Of a DNA stretch of 64,000 nt, positions 50,897 through 59,517 are shown piece by piece (the stretch's first letter is position 1; each line of letters begins with the position of its first letter). The stretch lies in NCBI GenBank assembly GCA_036388475.1, contig DASVRT010000016.1:6351-70350 (forward strand), written 5' to 3'. The position numbers were made by a program, and so were the translations under genes. A model generated the notes under the pieces. That model searched no databases. It saw only the letters and a list, made by a program, of their open reading frames with translations, and was not told the DNA's origin. The stretch comes from JALZHR01 sp036388475. Lineage in GTDB: Bacteria; Acidobacteriota; Blastocatellia; Pyrinomonadales; Pyrinomonadaceae.

Positions 50897-53182
50897 CTCT
50901 GTCTGCTTTTCCTCGCCGTTCCGGCAATTGCGCAAACTCTTTCCGGAACTGTCGCCGACGCGCAAAACGCGCCGATCGCGGGCGCAAACGTCTCTCTCGA
51001 AAATCAAAATAAAACGCTCGCTCAAACCGCAACCGACGCGGAAGGGAAATTCTCCGTCTCCGCAAACAATGAAACGAATCTGATTTTAAAAATCACGGCG
51101 AAAGGCTTTGCCGTTTACGAAAAAAGCGTTCGCAAAAACGATTTCGACGCGCCTTTGACAATCGCTTTAGCGCCGCAAAACCTGCGCGCGGAAATCACCG
51201 TTTCCATCACGCAAACCGAAACTCGTTTGAGCGAAACTCCGGCGAGCGTCGTCGTTTTAACGCGCGAAAATCTGGACGCGACCGCCGCGCCGACCGTCGA
51301 TGACGCCTTACGACAAATCGCCGGATTCGCCTTGTTTCGCCGCAGTTCGAGCCGGACGACGAATCCGACCGCGCAGGGCGCAAATTTTCGCGGCTTGGCG
51401 GGCAGCGGCGCGTCTCGCGCTTCGGTTCTGCTCGACGGAATTTCGATAAACGACGCTTTCGGCGGTTGGACGTATTGGACGCGCGCCCCGAAATCCGCAA
51501 TCGAGCAAATCGAAGCTTTGCGCGGCGGCGCGAGCGCGCTCTACGGCGACGCGGCGCTGAGCGGCGCGATAAATTTACAGACCAAATCGACCGGCGAAAA
51601 ACCGATTCTGCGTTTTGAAACTTCTGCCGGAACGCAAAACACGTTTGACGCGAATGTTTTCGGCGCATTCGGCAAAAACGGCTGGAATTTTTCGGCGTCG
51701 CTCGACGCTTTTAAAACTCGCGGCTACATTCCGATTGCGGAAACGGAGCGCGGCGCGGCGGATTTTTATGCGAACAGCCGTTATCAAAACGGTTTTCTGA
51801 CATTGGAAAAACGCTTCCCGTCAAAACCGTCTGCGGCAGCGGGCGGGTTTTTTAATAACTCAAGAATCTTTCTGCGCGGAAATTTGTTTTCGGAAAATCG
51901 TCATAACGGGACGCGCCTGCAAACGAATCGCACGTATTTTCGACAAGCGGTTTTCGGCGCGGACTTTCCCGAAACGAAATTCGGCGCGTTTCAAATTCGC
52001 TCTTTTCTGGAAAAACAAATTTACGACCAGATTTTTTCGGGCGTTTCCGCCGACAGAAACACGGAAAATTTAACTCGCATTCAACGCGTTCCGTCGCAAG
52101 CTTCCGGCGCAAACCTTTTCTGGTCAAAGCCTTTCGGCAACCACGCGGTTTCGTCGGCGTTCGAGTTTCGCGAAGTGCGCGGCGCGAGCGACGAGACGAT
52201 TTTTACAAACAATCGAGCGACTTCGCTGGTCGGCGCGGGCGGAAAAGAACGCGCATTTTCCGTTTCGGCGCAGGATTTCTGGCGCGCGGGCGATAAATTA
52301 AATTTGAGCTTCGGCGCGAGATTCGACGCGTGGAAAAACGAGGACGCGATTTCGGCGACGAGAAATTTAACGACGAATCAAACAACGGTCATCAACTTTT
52401 CGAATCGCAGTGAAAGCGCTTTCAGCCCGCATCTGGCGGCGCTTTATCGTCTGAACGAAAATTTTTCGCTTTACGCGGCGTTTTCCAAATCGTTTCGCGC
52501 GCCGACTTTGAACGAGCTTTATCGCGCTTTTCGCGTCGGAAACGTGCTGACGCTGGCGAACGAAAATCTGAAATCCGAACGCGCCGACAATTTGGAAGGC
52601 GGAATAAATTTTACGCGCTTTTCCAGCCGTTTAAATTTGCGCGGAAATTTTTTCGTCGCGGAAGTTTCGCGTCCGGTGGTGAGCATAACTTTAAGCTCGA
52701 CGCCGAACTTGATTACCAGACAGCGCCGGAATGTCGGCAAAACGCGGGCGCGCGGCTTGGAATTGGACGCGGAATTTTTGCTGCGGAAAGATTTGCGCTT
52801 TTCGGCGAGTTATCTGCTGGTCGATTCGCGCGTCATAGAATTTCCCGATAATCCCGATTTAATCGGAAAATTTCTGCCGCAGGTTCCGCGCCGTCAACTG
52901 AATCTGCAAATGTTTTACCGCCCGCCGTCGCGTTTTTCTTTCGGCGCTCAGGCGAGAATTTCCGGCGCGCAGTTTGAAGACGATTTGAACAATTTGCGGC
53001 TGCGCCCGTTTTTTACGCTCGACGTTTTCGCGTCTTATCGTTTCGCCAAAAAAATCGAAATTTTTACGGCAGTCGAAAATGTTTTTAACAATCGCTACGA
53101 CATCGGTTTAACGCCGAATCGAACGGTCGCCGCGCCGCGTTTTGCCCGCGTCGGCTTGCGTTTTGATTTGGGAAAAAGATAA
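50810..53182 (+). CDS. TonB-dependent outer-membrane receptor
   Basis: The 790-residue protein has a signal peptide (FIIFLCLLFLAVPAIAQ), an N-terminal carboxypeptidase-regulatory-like domain (LSGTVADAQNAPIAGANVSL, residues ~45-125) and a plug domain (~140-260: SETPASVVVLTRENL, VDDALRQIAGFALFRRSS, GASRASVLLDGISIND, IEALRGGASALYGDAALSGA). A 22-stranded beta-barrel follows, with NENFSLYAAFSKSFRAPTLNELY and a C-terminal ARVGLRFDLG strand. It is BtuB/siderophore-receptor-like; the substrate cannot be told. The N-terminal 25 residues before the signal core are encoded by repeat DNA, making an unusual leader. The small exported protein behind it may be co-transcribed. Confidence 0.9.
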   Translation: MNRERETRNAGRETRKLQFIVHHSSFIIFLCLLFLAVPAIAQTLSGTVADAQNAPIAGANVSLENQNKTLAQTATDAEGKFSVSANNETNLILKITAKGFAVYEKSVRKNDFDAPLTIALAPQNLRAEITVSITQTETRLSETPASVVVLTRENLDATAAPTVDDALRQIAGFALFRRSSSRTTNPTAQGANFRGLAGSGASRASVLLDGISINDAFGGWTYWTRAPKSAIEQIEALRGGASALYGDAALSGAINLQTKSTGEKPILRFETSAGTQNTFDANVFGAFGKNGWNFSASLDAFKTRGYIPIAETERGAADFYANSRYQNGFLTLEKRFPSKPSAAAGGFFNNSRIFLRGNLFSENRHNGTRLQTNRTYFRQAVFGADFPETKFGAFQIRSFLEKQIYDQIFSGVSADRNTENLTRIQRVPSQASGANLFWSKPFGNHAVSSAFEFREVRGASDETIFTNNRATSLVGAGGKERAFSVSAQDFWRAGDKLNLSFGARFDAWKNEDAISATRNLTTNQTTVINFSNRSESAFSPHLAALYRLNENFSLYAAFSKSFRAPTLNELYRAFRVGNVLTLANENLKSERADNLEGGINFTRFSSRLNLRGNFFVAEVSRPVVSITLSSTPNLITRQRRNVGKTRARGLELDAEFLLRKDLRFSASYLLVDSRVIEFPDNPDLIGKFLPQVPRRQLNLQMFYRPPSRFSFGAQARISGAQFEDDLNNLRLRPFFTLDVFASYRFAKKIEIFTAVENVFNNRYDIGLTPNRTVAAPRFARVGLRFDLGKR

Positions 53183-53218
53183 GTTTAATATTTTGTGACG
53201 GAAGGAAAAGAAATCTAT

Positions 53219-53653
53219 ATGAGAGCTGCATCAGTTTTTGCGATGTTTCTTTTATTGATTTTAGCCGTTCGGACATCGGCTCAAACAAATCAATCCGAAC
53301 AAATTCCGGCTCTCTCATACGACGCGCTGATGCGGAATAAAGATGCGTATTTAGGGAAAACCGTCCGCGTTAAATCATTCTGGATTTACGGTTTTGAATG
53401 GAGTTTTTTCTGCGGCGCGTCCGATTGTCAAAGCCGTAAGTCGGAAACCTGGGTCGAATTTATCGACGAAGACGATTTGTGCAAAGGCTCGAAAGGAAAA
53501 TTAAAAAAGGGAAGCGGCAAATATTTTGATAATAAAGCCGAAGTCGTCTTCGTCGGAAAATTGTTGAGCGGCAGATTTGGACATATGAGCGCTTATGATT
53601 ATCAGTTTACAGTCGGTTGTGTGGAAAAATTAAAGAAATTAAAAGTTGATTAA
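53219..53653 (+). CDS. Small exported protein of unknown function, 144 aa
   Basis: I start at ATG 53219, behind GGAAGGAAAAG. A signal peptide (MRAASVFAMFLLLILAVRTSAQ) is followed by a compact domain beginning LSYDALMRNKDAYLGKTVRVKSF and including two close cysteines (FFCGASDCQS) and a third pair (DLCKGS ... VGCVEKL) that may form disulfides. The segment KTVRVKSFW and later VFVGKLLSGRFGHM hints at an OB-like fold. It follows the TonB receptor closely. No family is recognised. Confidence 0.7.
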   Translation: MRAASVFAMFLLLILAVRTSAQTNQSEQIPALSYDALMRNKDAYLGKTVRVKSFWIYGFEWSFFCGASDCQSRKSETWVEFIDEDDLCKGSKGKLKKGSGKYFDNKAEVVFVGKLLSGRFGHMSAYDYQFTVGCVEKLKKLKVD

Positions 53654-53657
53654 AGTA

Positions 53658-55349
53658 ATGAGCAATAATAACGAACCAAATAAAATTATTTTCTCGATGG
53701 TCAAGGTCAGCAAGTTTTACGACAAAAAGCCTGTCCTGAAAGACATCTATCTATCGTTTTTTTACGGCGCGAAAATCGGCGTTCTCGGTCTGAACGGGTC
53801 GGGAAAATCTTCGCTTTTGCGGATTATCGCCGGAGCGGACAAGGAATTTAACGGCGAAGTCGTTTTCTCGAAAGGCTATTCGGTCGGCTATCTCGAACAG
53901 GAGCCGAAGCTGGACGAATCGAAAACCGTCCGGCAAATTGTCGAAGAAGCCGTGCAGGGAACGGTCGATTTATTAAAAGAGTTTGAAGAAATCAACCTGA
54001 AATTCGCCGAGCCGATGACCGACGACGAAATGAACGCGCTCATCGAACGCCAGGGCGAAGTGCAGGAAAAGCTCGACGCTTCGGACGCCTGGGATTTGGA
54101 TTCGCGTCTGGAAATGGCGATGGACGCGCTGCGCTGCCCGCCGCCCGAAACATTGATTAAAACACTCTCCGGCGGCGAAAAACGTCGCGTCGCGCTGTGT
54201 CGTTTGTTATTGCAAAAGCCGGATATTTTGCTGCTGGACGAGCCGACGAATCACCTGGACGCGGAAACCGTCGCGTGGCTCGAACAGCATCTGCAAAAAT
54301 ACGAAGGAACGATTATCGCCGTCACGCACGACCGTTATTTTCTCGATAACGTCGCGGGCTGGATTCTGGAATTAGACCGCGGCGAGGGAATTCCGTGGAA
54401 GGGAAATTATTCGTCGTGGCTGGAGCAGAAACAAAATCGCCTGGCGCAGGAGCAAAAAACCGAGGACAAACGGCAGAAAACTCTGGAAAGAGAATTGGAA
54501 TGGATTCGGATGTCGCCGAAAGGTCGGCACGCGAAATCGAAGGCGCGCATCAACGATTACGAGCAGATGGTCGCCGAAGGCAGCGAAAAACGCGCCGAGG
54601 ATTTGGAAATTTTTATTCCGCCGGGCGAGCGTCTCGGCGATATAGTGATTGAAGCGCACGGAGTTTCTAAAGCTTACGGCGAGAAACTGCTGTTTGAAAA
54701 CCTCGAATTCAGCTTGCCGCGCGGCGGAATCGTCGGCGTTATCGGTCCGAACGGCGCGGGCAAAACGACGCTTTTTCGTCTGATTACCGAGCAGGACGCG
54801 GCGGACGCCGGAACTTTTAAAGTCGGCGAGACCGTGAAGCTCGGCTACGTTGACCAATCGCGCGATTCGCTGAACGCCGACAAAACTATTTTCGACGAGA
54901 TTTCGGACGGTTTGGACCTCGTTCAGCTCGGCAGGCGCGAGATGAATTCGCGCGCGTATGTTTCGCGTTTTAATTTTTCGGGTTCCGACCAGCAAAAACG
55001 CGTCGGAATGCTTTCGGGCGGCGAAAGAAACCGAGTGCATCTGGCGAAAATGCTGAAGTCGGGCGCGAACGTCATTTTGCTGGACGAACCGACCAACGAT
55101 TTGGACGTCAACACGATGCGCGCGCTCGAAGAAGCGCTGGAAAATTTTGCCGGCTGCGCCGTCGTCATCAGCCACGACCGATGGTTTCTGGACAGGATTG
55201 CGACGCACATTCTGGCGTTTGAAGGCGATTCGAAAGTCGTGTATTTCGACGGCAATTACAGCGAATACGAAGCCGACAAAAAACGCCGTCTCGGACACGA
55301 CGCCGACCAGCCGCACCGCATTAAATACCGCAGCCTGACGCGGGCGTGA
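53658..55349 (+). CDS. ettA: ABC-F translational throttle ATPase EttA
   Basis: The product has 563 residues from ATG 53658. Two ABC domains: Walker A GLNGSGKSS and GPNGAGKTT; signatures LSGGEKRRVALCR and LSGGERNRVHLAK; Walker B DILLLDEPTNHLD and VILLDEPTNDLD. The interdomain linker (P-site tRNA-interaction motif) includes SPKGRHAKSKARINDYEQM, and IPPGERLGDIVIEA precedes domain 2; both are characteristic of EttA and not of antibiotic-resistance ABC-F proteins. EttA binds the ribosomal E site and gates the first peptide bonds according to ATP level. Confidence 0.9.
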   Translation: MSNNNEPNKIIFSMVKVSKFYDKKPVLKDIYLSFFYGAKIGVLGLNGSGKSSLLRIIAGADKEFNGEVVFSKGYSVGYLEQEPKLDESKTVRQIVEEAVQGTVDLLKEFEEINLKFAEPMTDDEMNALIERQGEVQEKLDASDAWDLDSRLEMAMDALRCPPPETLIKTLSGGEKRRVALCRLLLQKPDILLLDEPTNHLDAETVAWLEQHLQKYEGTIIAVTHDRYFLDNVAGWILELDRGEGIPWKGNYSSWLEQKQNRLAQEQKTEDKRQKTLERELEWIRMSPKGRHAKSKARINDYEQMVAEGSEKRAEDLEIFIPPGERLGDIVIEAHGVSKAYGEKLLFENLEFSLPRGGIVGVIGPNGAGKTTLFRLITEQDAADAGTFKVGETVKLGYVDQSRDSLNADKTIFDEISDGLDLVQLGRREMNSRAYVSRFNFSGSDQQKRVGMLSGGERNRVHLAKMLKSGANVILLDEPTNDLDVNTMRALEEALENFAGCAVVISHDRWFLDRIATHILAFEGDSKVVYFDGNYSEYEADKKRRLGHDADQPHRIKYRSLTRA

Positions 55350-55363
55350 GATGAATAAAAGAA

Positions 55364-55426
55364 AGTTTTGAGTTTTGAATTTTGAGTTTTGAATTGGTCA
55401 AAATCCGTAATTCAAAACTCAAAACT
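55364..55426. repeat. AGTTTTGAGTTTTGAATT inverted repeat after ettA
   Basis: The 18-bp arm AGTTTTGAGTTTTGAATT (55364-55381) is followed by a second near-copy (55380-55395) and pairs perfectly with AATTCAAAACTCAAAACT (55409-55426). It probably serves as an ettA terminator; it is also one of the word-like repeat families. Confidence 0.6.
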
Positions 55427-55509
55427 ATTTCATCTCTTTTCTCCAATCCCGATTCGTGCTAACCTGTTGCCGCAAGTTTCTATCCGTCTTGGGCTTTCCC
55501 CGAATCTAA

Positions 55510-56340
55510 ATGAAAATTTTTTCCGCCGCTTTGAAAGCATCAGTTTTGCTTTTCGGCATTTCATTCGTTTTTTCCGCTTGCGGCACCCGCCTCGAAAATC
55601 AGGCAAATGCGGCTGACGTTTCGCCGTCCCTTTCCGTTAAGGCGGCTGAACAAACTCCGGTTCAGGCAAATTCAAATCGGGAAAATTCAAATTCCGCTAC
55701 GCCGCAGCCGCCCGATACGCAAGCCGAAATTCTCGACGACCGAAACAAAACCACAAATGCCGAAATCGGCGATTTCGATTTTAGAAATTACATTTACCCG
55801 CTGCCGCGCGGCTGGCAGGACGATGACGGCAAAGACGCCGTTCTGGAAGACGGCGAGCGGCGAATGGCGGAAAAGCGCATCGGGTTATCTTATGTGACGA
55901 CCAGATACGGAGACGTTACGGGTGACGGCTCGGACGAGGCTTTCGTGATTCTGAAAATCGTCACGGCGGGTTCGGCGATTCCGCAAATCGTCTATGTTTT
56001 TACGTGGAAAGCCGAAAAGCCGGAACTAATCTGGCATTTTCGCACGGGCGACCGCGCCGACGGCGGCTTGAAAAACATCTACGCTGAAAACGGAAAATTC
56101 GTGATAGAGATTTACGGGCAAGACCGATACATTCTGGGCGGCGTCGAAACGATGAAAATCATCGGCGACGAAGAACAGCTCTGCTGCCCGACGCATTGGA
56201 CGCGCGCCGGCTATGAATGGAACGGAAGCGAGTTTCGGATGCAGGGCAAACGGCTGACTTTTTCCGTCGCGGACAGAAACGCGCCGCCGGTGGAAAACAA
56301 AAACGAGATTTTGGAAAAACAAAAGAACGCGAAAAAATAG
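55510..56340 (+). CDS. Putative lipoprotein of unknown function
   Basis: The 276-residue protein has a lipoprotein signal (VLLFGISFVFSACGTR, lipobox FSAC). A disordered Asn/Ser/Pro/Gln-rich stretch (residues ~30-80) leads to a globular domain containing a calcium-site-like GDVTGDGSDEAFVILKI (FG-GAP/dockerin-like DxTxDG) and an RYILGGVETMKI segment. Two adjacent cysteines (EQLCCPTHW) stand near residue 220. The role is unknown; an envelope location is probable. Confidence 0.7.
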   Translation: MKIFSAALKASVLLFGISFVFSACGTRLENQANAADVSPSLSVKAAEQTPVQANSNRENSNSATPQPPDTQAEILDDRNKTTNAEIGDFDFRNYIYPLPRGWQDDDGKDAVLEDGERRMAEKRIGLSYVTTRYGDVTGDGSDEAFVILKIVTAGSAIPQIVYVFTWKAEKPELIWHFRTGDRADGGLKNIYAENGKFVIEIYGQDRYILGGVETMKIIGDEEQLCCPTHWTRAGYEWNGSEFRMQGKRLTFSVADRNAPPVENKNEILEKQKNAKK

Positions 56341-56379
56341 AGGTTTCCGATTATCAACACCGCTTTTTCAAAAACACTA

Positions 56380-56423
56380 CGAAATAGACACTTTTAGCGC
56401 AAAGCAGTCAGATGTCTATTTCG
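56380..56423. terminator. Bidirectional terminator hairpin
   Basis: The perfect 11-bp arms CGAAATAGACA (56380-56390) and TGTCTATTTCG (56413-56423) lie between convergent genes. On the minus strand the hairpin includes the TAG stop of the 99-residue gene and is followed by TAGTGTTTTTG. Confidence 0.6.
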
Positions 56424-56715
56424 TCTTTATAAAGCCGGCGCGGCGGCGCGCGTTTTCCCAATTTTTATGAAAGTCGGCTTCCTGTTCTGCGGTCAAAACG
56501 TGCCCGTCCGTTTTATCAATCAAGACGGTTATCGCGCCCGGCGACCAGCCTTCGTTAATCAGCTTTGGAATATCGGCGGTAAAAGTCCAGACCGATTCAT
56601 TTTCACGCGCCAGACGAACTTCCTCGACTTCCGATTCGGTCAGCGCCGGGTCGGCGTCGATAATCTTTTTCACTTCCTTTCGAGCGGTGTTTTGCGCTTC
56701 ATTTAAATCAAACAT
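56416..56715 (-). CDS. Small hypothetical protein, 99 aa
   Basis: I do not recognise it. It is a soluble, acidic-then-basic protein: a helical start MFDLNEAQNTARKEVKKII, then ESVWTFTADIPKLINEGWSPGAITVLIDKTDGHVLTAEQE, which reads as two beta strands and a short helix. A DKTDGHV segment resembles peptidase-propeptide/PepSY-like or immunity-protein turns, but this is weak. It stands alone, converging on the lipoprotein gene. Confidence 0.55.
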   Translation of the reverse strand: MFDLNEAQNTARKEVKKIIDADPALTESEVEEVRLARENESVWTFTADIPKLINEGWSPGAITVLIDKTDGHVLTAEQEADFHKNWENARRRAGFIKTK

Positions 56716-56779
56716 ATTGCTTGTTTCAGAAAAACCGGCGTTCGAGTTGCGATAAAATCCGCCAGATTATAAAAGGCGT

Positions 56780-57031
56780 TTATTTATGAAGAATGCTGAA
56801 TTGATGATTATTCGGCAGGTCGCAGTGATTTTTAAACTTCTGCACAATGGTTGAAACATCAATTATTTTATCGTTGAGAATATGAATCGTATTAGTCTCA
56901 TTATCAAAGGCGGCAAGCGAAGTTTGCTCTCCGACGACGCTTAACAAATCCTGCATTTCCATAAACGGCATATCGGTTTTTTCCATCCCTGTTCCGATGC
57001 GCCCGGTGACTTTGTAAATTCTGTAAATCAT
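56780..57031 (-). CDS. Small hypothetical protein, 83 aa
   Basis: The 83-residue soluble protein (MIYRIYKVTGRIGTGMEKTD; LLSVVGEQTSLAAFDNETNTIHIL) has no recognised family, signal or membrane segment. The composition is protein-like and a ribosome site (AAGGAAA) precedes the ATG. It is the last of two minus-strand singletons before the divergent membrane-protein operon. Confidence 0.5.
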   Translation of the reverse strand: MIYRIYKVTGRIGTGMEKTDMPFMEMQDLLSVVGEQTSLAAFDNETNTIHILNDKIIDVSTIVQKFKNHCDLPNNHQFSILHK

Positions 57032-57218
57032 TTTTTTATTTCCTTATTTATTTAAAACTATTAGTTTCCTTTTAGCTTTGATGTCAACTATCGCATATTT
57101 TGCTCAGAATTCTTACGCTTAAAGACTTATCCGCCAAGCACTTTTTTCTCAAAGCTGTTTAAACTCGTCGCAAAATCGGATTTCAAAGAAGTTTTTGGTG
57201 CTTTATATTATAAAGTTC

Positions 57219-57245
57219 TTGACAAACAATACAACTTAATATAAA
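57219..57245 (+). promoter_or_regulatory. Sigma70-type promoter of the membrane-protein/regulator operon
   Basis: TTGACA (57219-57224) and TATAAA (57240-57245) are 15 bp apart. The start codon is only 12 bp beyond the -10 and has no ribosome site, so the transcript may be nearly leaderless. Confidence 0.45.
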
Positions 57246-57256
57246 TTTCAAGACAT

Positions 57257-57880
57257 ATGGCGAAGATTCAGGCGCTACGCAAAGAAGAAACCGAGACAAA
57301 CCAGCCGGTCAACATCGGCGACCGGGCATTCGATAACCTGCGGTTTATCCGCGAAACGATGGAGCGCTCGACGCATTTTACGGCGGTTCCCGGATACGGC
57401 GGAATTTTTATGGGCTTGACGGCGATTGCCGCGAGCGCGATTGCCTTTAATCAATCGACCATCAGGGATTGGCTTTTAGTCTGGCTGACCGAAGCGGTGC
57501 TGGCTTTCGCCATCGGGCTTTTTGCGATGTGGCAGAAATCGAAAATTGCCAAGCTGCCGCTCACCAGCGCGCCCGCCCGAAAATTTGCGCTCGGATTTCT
57601 GCCGTCTTTGCTGTGCGGCGTCATTTTGACGCTCGGACTGTGGCGATTCGGACATTTTGAAGTGATGATTCCGGTGTGGCTTCTGCTGTACGGCGCGGCG
57701 GTCGTGACGGGCGGCGCTTTTTCGGTGAAAGCGGTGCCGGTGATGGGCTGGTGTTTTATCGCGCTCGGCACAGCCGCGTTTTTTCTGCCCGCCGGATACG
57801 GCAACTGGCTGATGGCGTCGGGCTTCGGCGTTCTTCACGTCGTTTTCGGAATTATTATCGCAAGGAGATTTGGCGGCTAA
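57257..57880 (+). CDS. Membrane protein of unknown function, 207 aa
   Basis: An N-terminal soluble stretch (~1-45, FDNLRFIRETMERSTHFTAVPGYG) is followed by about five or six hydrophobic helices. The motif ETMERSTHFTAVPGYGG at the membrane entry is distinctive. I recall similar proteins being encoded next to winged-helix regulators, as here (35 bp upstream of one). It may be a partner or target of that regulator. The function is unknown. Confidence 0.65.
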   Translation: MAKIQALRKEETETNQPVNIGDRAFDNLRFIRETMERSTHFTAVPGYGGIFMGLTAIAASAIAFNQSTIRDWLLVWLTEAVLAFAIGLFAMWQKSKIAKLPLTSAPARKFALGFLPSLLCGVILTLGLWRFGHFEVMIPVWLLLYGAAVVTGGAFSVKAVPVMGWCFIALGTAAFFLPAGYGNWLMASGFGVLHVVFGIIIARRFGG

Positions 57881-57915
57881 AGAGGGAAGCCGGCGGCGAA
57901 GCGCCTTATAAAATT

Positions 57916-58302
57916 ATGCGAACAAAAGGAAATTTAGCTTTAGCGAAAGAAAACGAGCCGGCGGAAGCGCCCAAGCCGAATGCGGTTCACAAGGCGGCGG
58001 AAAACGTTTCGAACGAGCTCGATAAATTGATTCACGAGCGCTTGCGGCTGGGCATTGTCAGCGCGCTGGCGGCAAATGAAGTTTTGTCTTTTACGGATTT
58101 GAAGAATTTATTAAACACGACTGACGGCAACATCAGCGTCCACGCGCGAAAGCTCGAAGAAGCGGGCTACATCGCGTGCGAAAAATCTTTTAAGGGTCGC
58201 GTGCCGTTGACCGAATATCGAATTACCAGTGAAGGGCGCGAGGCGCTGCGTCATTATCTGAATCATATGGAAGCATTGATAAATGCGATGAAAGGAAAGT
58301 AA
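57916..58302 (+). CDS. Winged-helix transcriptional regulator
   Basis: The product has 128 residues from ATG 57916; the open frame extends further upstream but overlaps the membrane-protein gene. Residues ~35-120 form a winged helix of the MarR/PadR-like HTH_27 type: LDKLIHERLRLGIVSALAANEVLSFTDLKNLL, NTTDGNISVHARKLEEAGYI, then RVPLTEYRITSEGREALRHYL. Such proteins are small dimeric repressors, often in operons with membrane proteins. It overlaps the next gene by one base and could repress the promoter at 57219. Confidence 0.82.
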   Translation: MRTKGNLALAKENEPAEAPKPNAVHKAAENVSNELDKLIHERLRLGIVSALAANEVLSFTDLKNLLNTTDGNISVHARKLEEAGYIACEKSFKGRVPLTEYRITSEGREALRHYLNHMEALINAMKGK

Positions 58303-58723
58303 TGAAGAAGCATTTAGTCGGAATCGCCGGTTATTTCGGGTGTTTCTTGCTTGGAATAGTATTCACCGTTTCAATAGTTTCGAGCGCCGCCGAACGCGCT
58401 GCTTTAAGCTTGCACGCGCCGCAAGCGCAGGTCATCGACGCGAGCGGCAAGATTTTCGAGCGTGACCGCGATGCCGAAAACGCTTTAATCGCGCCGGCGA
58501 CCGGGCAGCCTTTTGACCAGAAAATTCCGGCGGGCAGCGAGTTTGAAAAGGAAATCGTTTTTGATTTGCCTTTGGATGTGAAAAACGCGCGTCCGGACGT
58601 CGCCGAGGGCGTCCGCATCGACAAGTTATCGAAGCGGTTTTAATCGGCGACGAGGACAGCCTGCTGCACAAGCGAAATTATTTTAAGCTGGCGCAACAAA
58701 CCGAAACTGCGGGCGTGAATTAA
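58302..58723 (+). pseudogene. Small exported/anchored protein with a C-terminal frameshift
   Basis: The readable frame ends at 58643 (113 residues): an N-terminal hydrophobic anchor (VGIAGYFGCFLLGIVFTVSIV) and a domain with ASGKIFERDRDAENALIAPATG. After VRID (near 58622) the sequence continues as good protein in the adjacent frame (QVIEAVLIGDEDSLLHKRNYFKLAQ) to a stop at 58723. One base appears to be missing. Either the gene is decayed, or this is a sequencing error and the true product has about 140 residues. The family is unknown. Confidence 0.6.
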
Positions 58724-58743
58724 AAAAAAGGAGTTAACGTTTT

Positions 58744-59511
58744 ATGCAGGAGCTTGGATTAGCGGAACCCACCAGCCGGAAAGGATTCTGGCGGCGGCAG
58801 TTTCAGAAGGAACCGACCGTATCGCAAAGAAATTTCGATTGGATTTTCGGCGTCGCTCTGCCGGTGATTTGTTTTGTCGCCGACCCGATAGTTTTTAAAT
58901 CGGGATTCGGAGAACCGCCTTTTTTAGGAATTTTAAAGCCATTTGCCTATGTCCTGAGCTTCGTTTCGGTGATGGCGATGTCGGCGTGGCTTATCTGGGG
59001 CGCGAAGCTGAAATGGCTCAACGGATTTCTGGCGGGACTTTTTGCCGTCGGCAGCGTGATTTCGCTGGGCGTCGGGATTGTTTTACTGCCCTTCAGCCTG
59101 CTCGGATTGTTCTTCTTAATCGGGATTTTAGGCTTTACGCCGTTGTTTGCCGCGATTGTTTTTCTGCGCAATGCGCGGCGCGCCTTTCAGGCGTCGAAAC
59201 CGTTTTTCGACAGAGGAGTTTTAATAAACTCATTTATGCTGGGCGCGGTTTTCAGCGTCGCTTTGCCGACAGTCTTAAATATACAAATCAAAAGAGCTTT
59301 GGACGCGATGAGAGACGGCGACGCGCAGACGGTGCGCGCTCAAGCCGCAAAATTAAAATACGTCGCGCCGCTCGTCGATTTCAGCGATTTACCCCGACAA
59401 TACGCTTTCGACGCGGCGCAGGATAGAGAAAAAAGAGCCGCTCTCGCCGAAGCTTACCGGGAATTTACCGGCGAAAATATAGAAGGCAAAAGAGTTTTTT
59501 GGATTGATTAA
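58744..59511 (+). CDS. Membrane protein of unknown function, 255 aa
   Basis: Four to five hydrophobic helices lie in the first two thirds (IFGVALPVICFVADPIVF; PFAYVLSFVSVMAMSAWLIWG; GFLAGLFAVGSVISLGVGIV; LLGLFFLIGILGFTPLFAAIVF). A soluble tail of about 70 residues contains MRDGDAQTVRAQAAKLKYVAPLVDFSDL. The strong ribosome site AAAGGAG suggests good expression. It probably shares an operon with the preceding small protein and the flavoprotein behind it (6-bp gap). Confidence 0.65.
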   Translation: MQELGLAEPTSRKGFWRRQFQKEPTVSQRNFDWIFGVALPVICFVADPIVFKSGFGEPPFLGILKPFAYVLSFVSVMAMSAWLIWGAKLKWLNGFLAGLFAVGSVISLGVGIVLLPFSLLGLFFLIGILGFTPLFAAIVFLRNARRAFQASKPFFDRGVLINSFMLGAVFSVALPTVLNIQIKRALDAMRDGDAQTVRAQAAKLKYVAPLVDFSDLPRQYAFDAAQDREKRAALAEAYREFTGENIEGKRVFWID

Positions 59512-59517
59512 AATTTT

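Noticed and set aside
54372..55316. 314-residue minus-strand frame opposite ettA
   Set aside because: Complementary-strand shadow of a strongly coding ABC-F gene; Arg/Phe/His/Val-biased.
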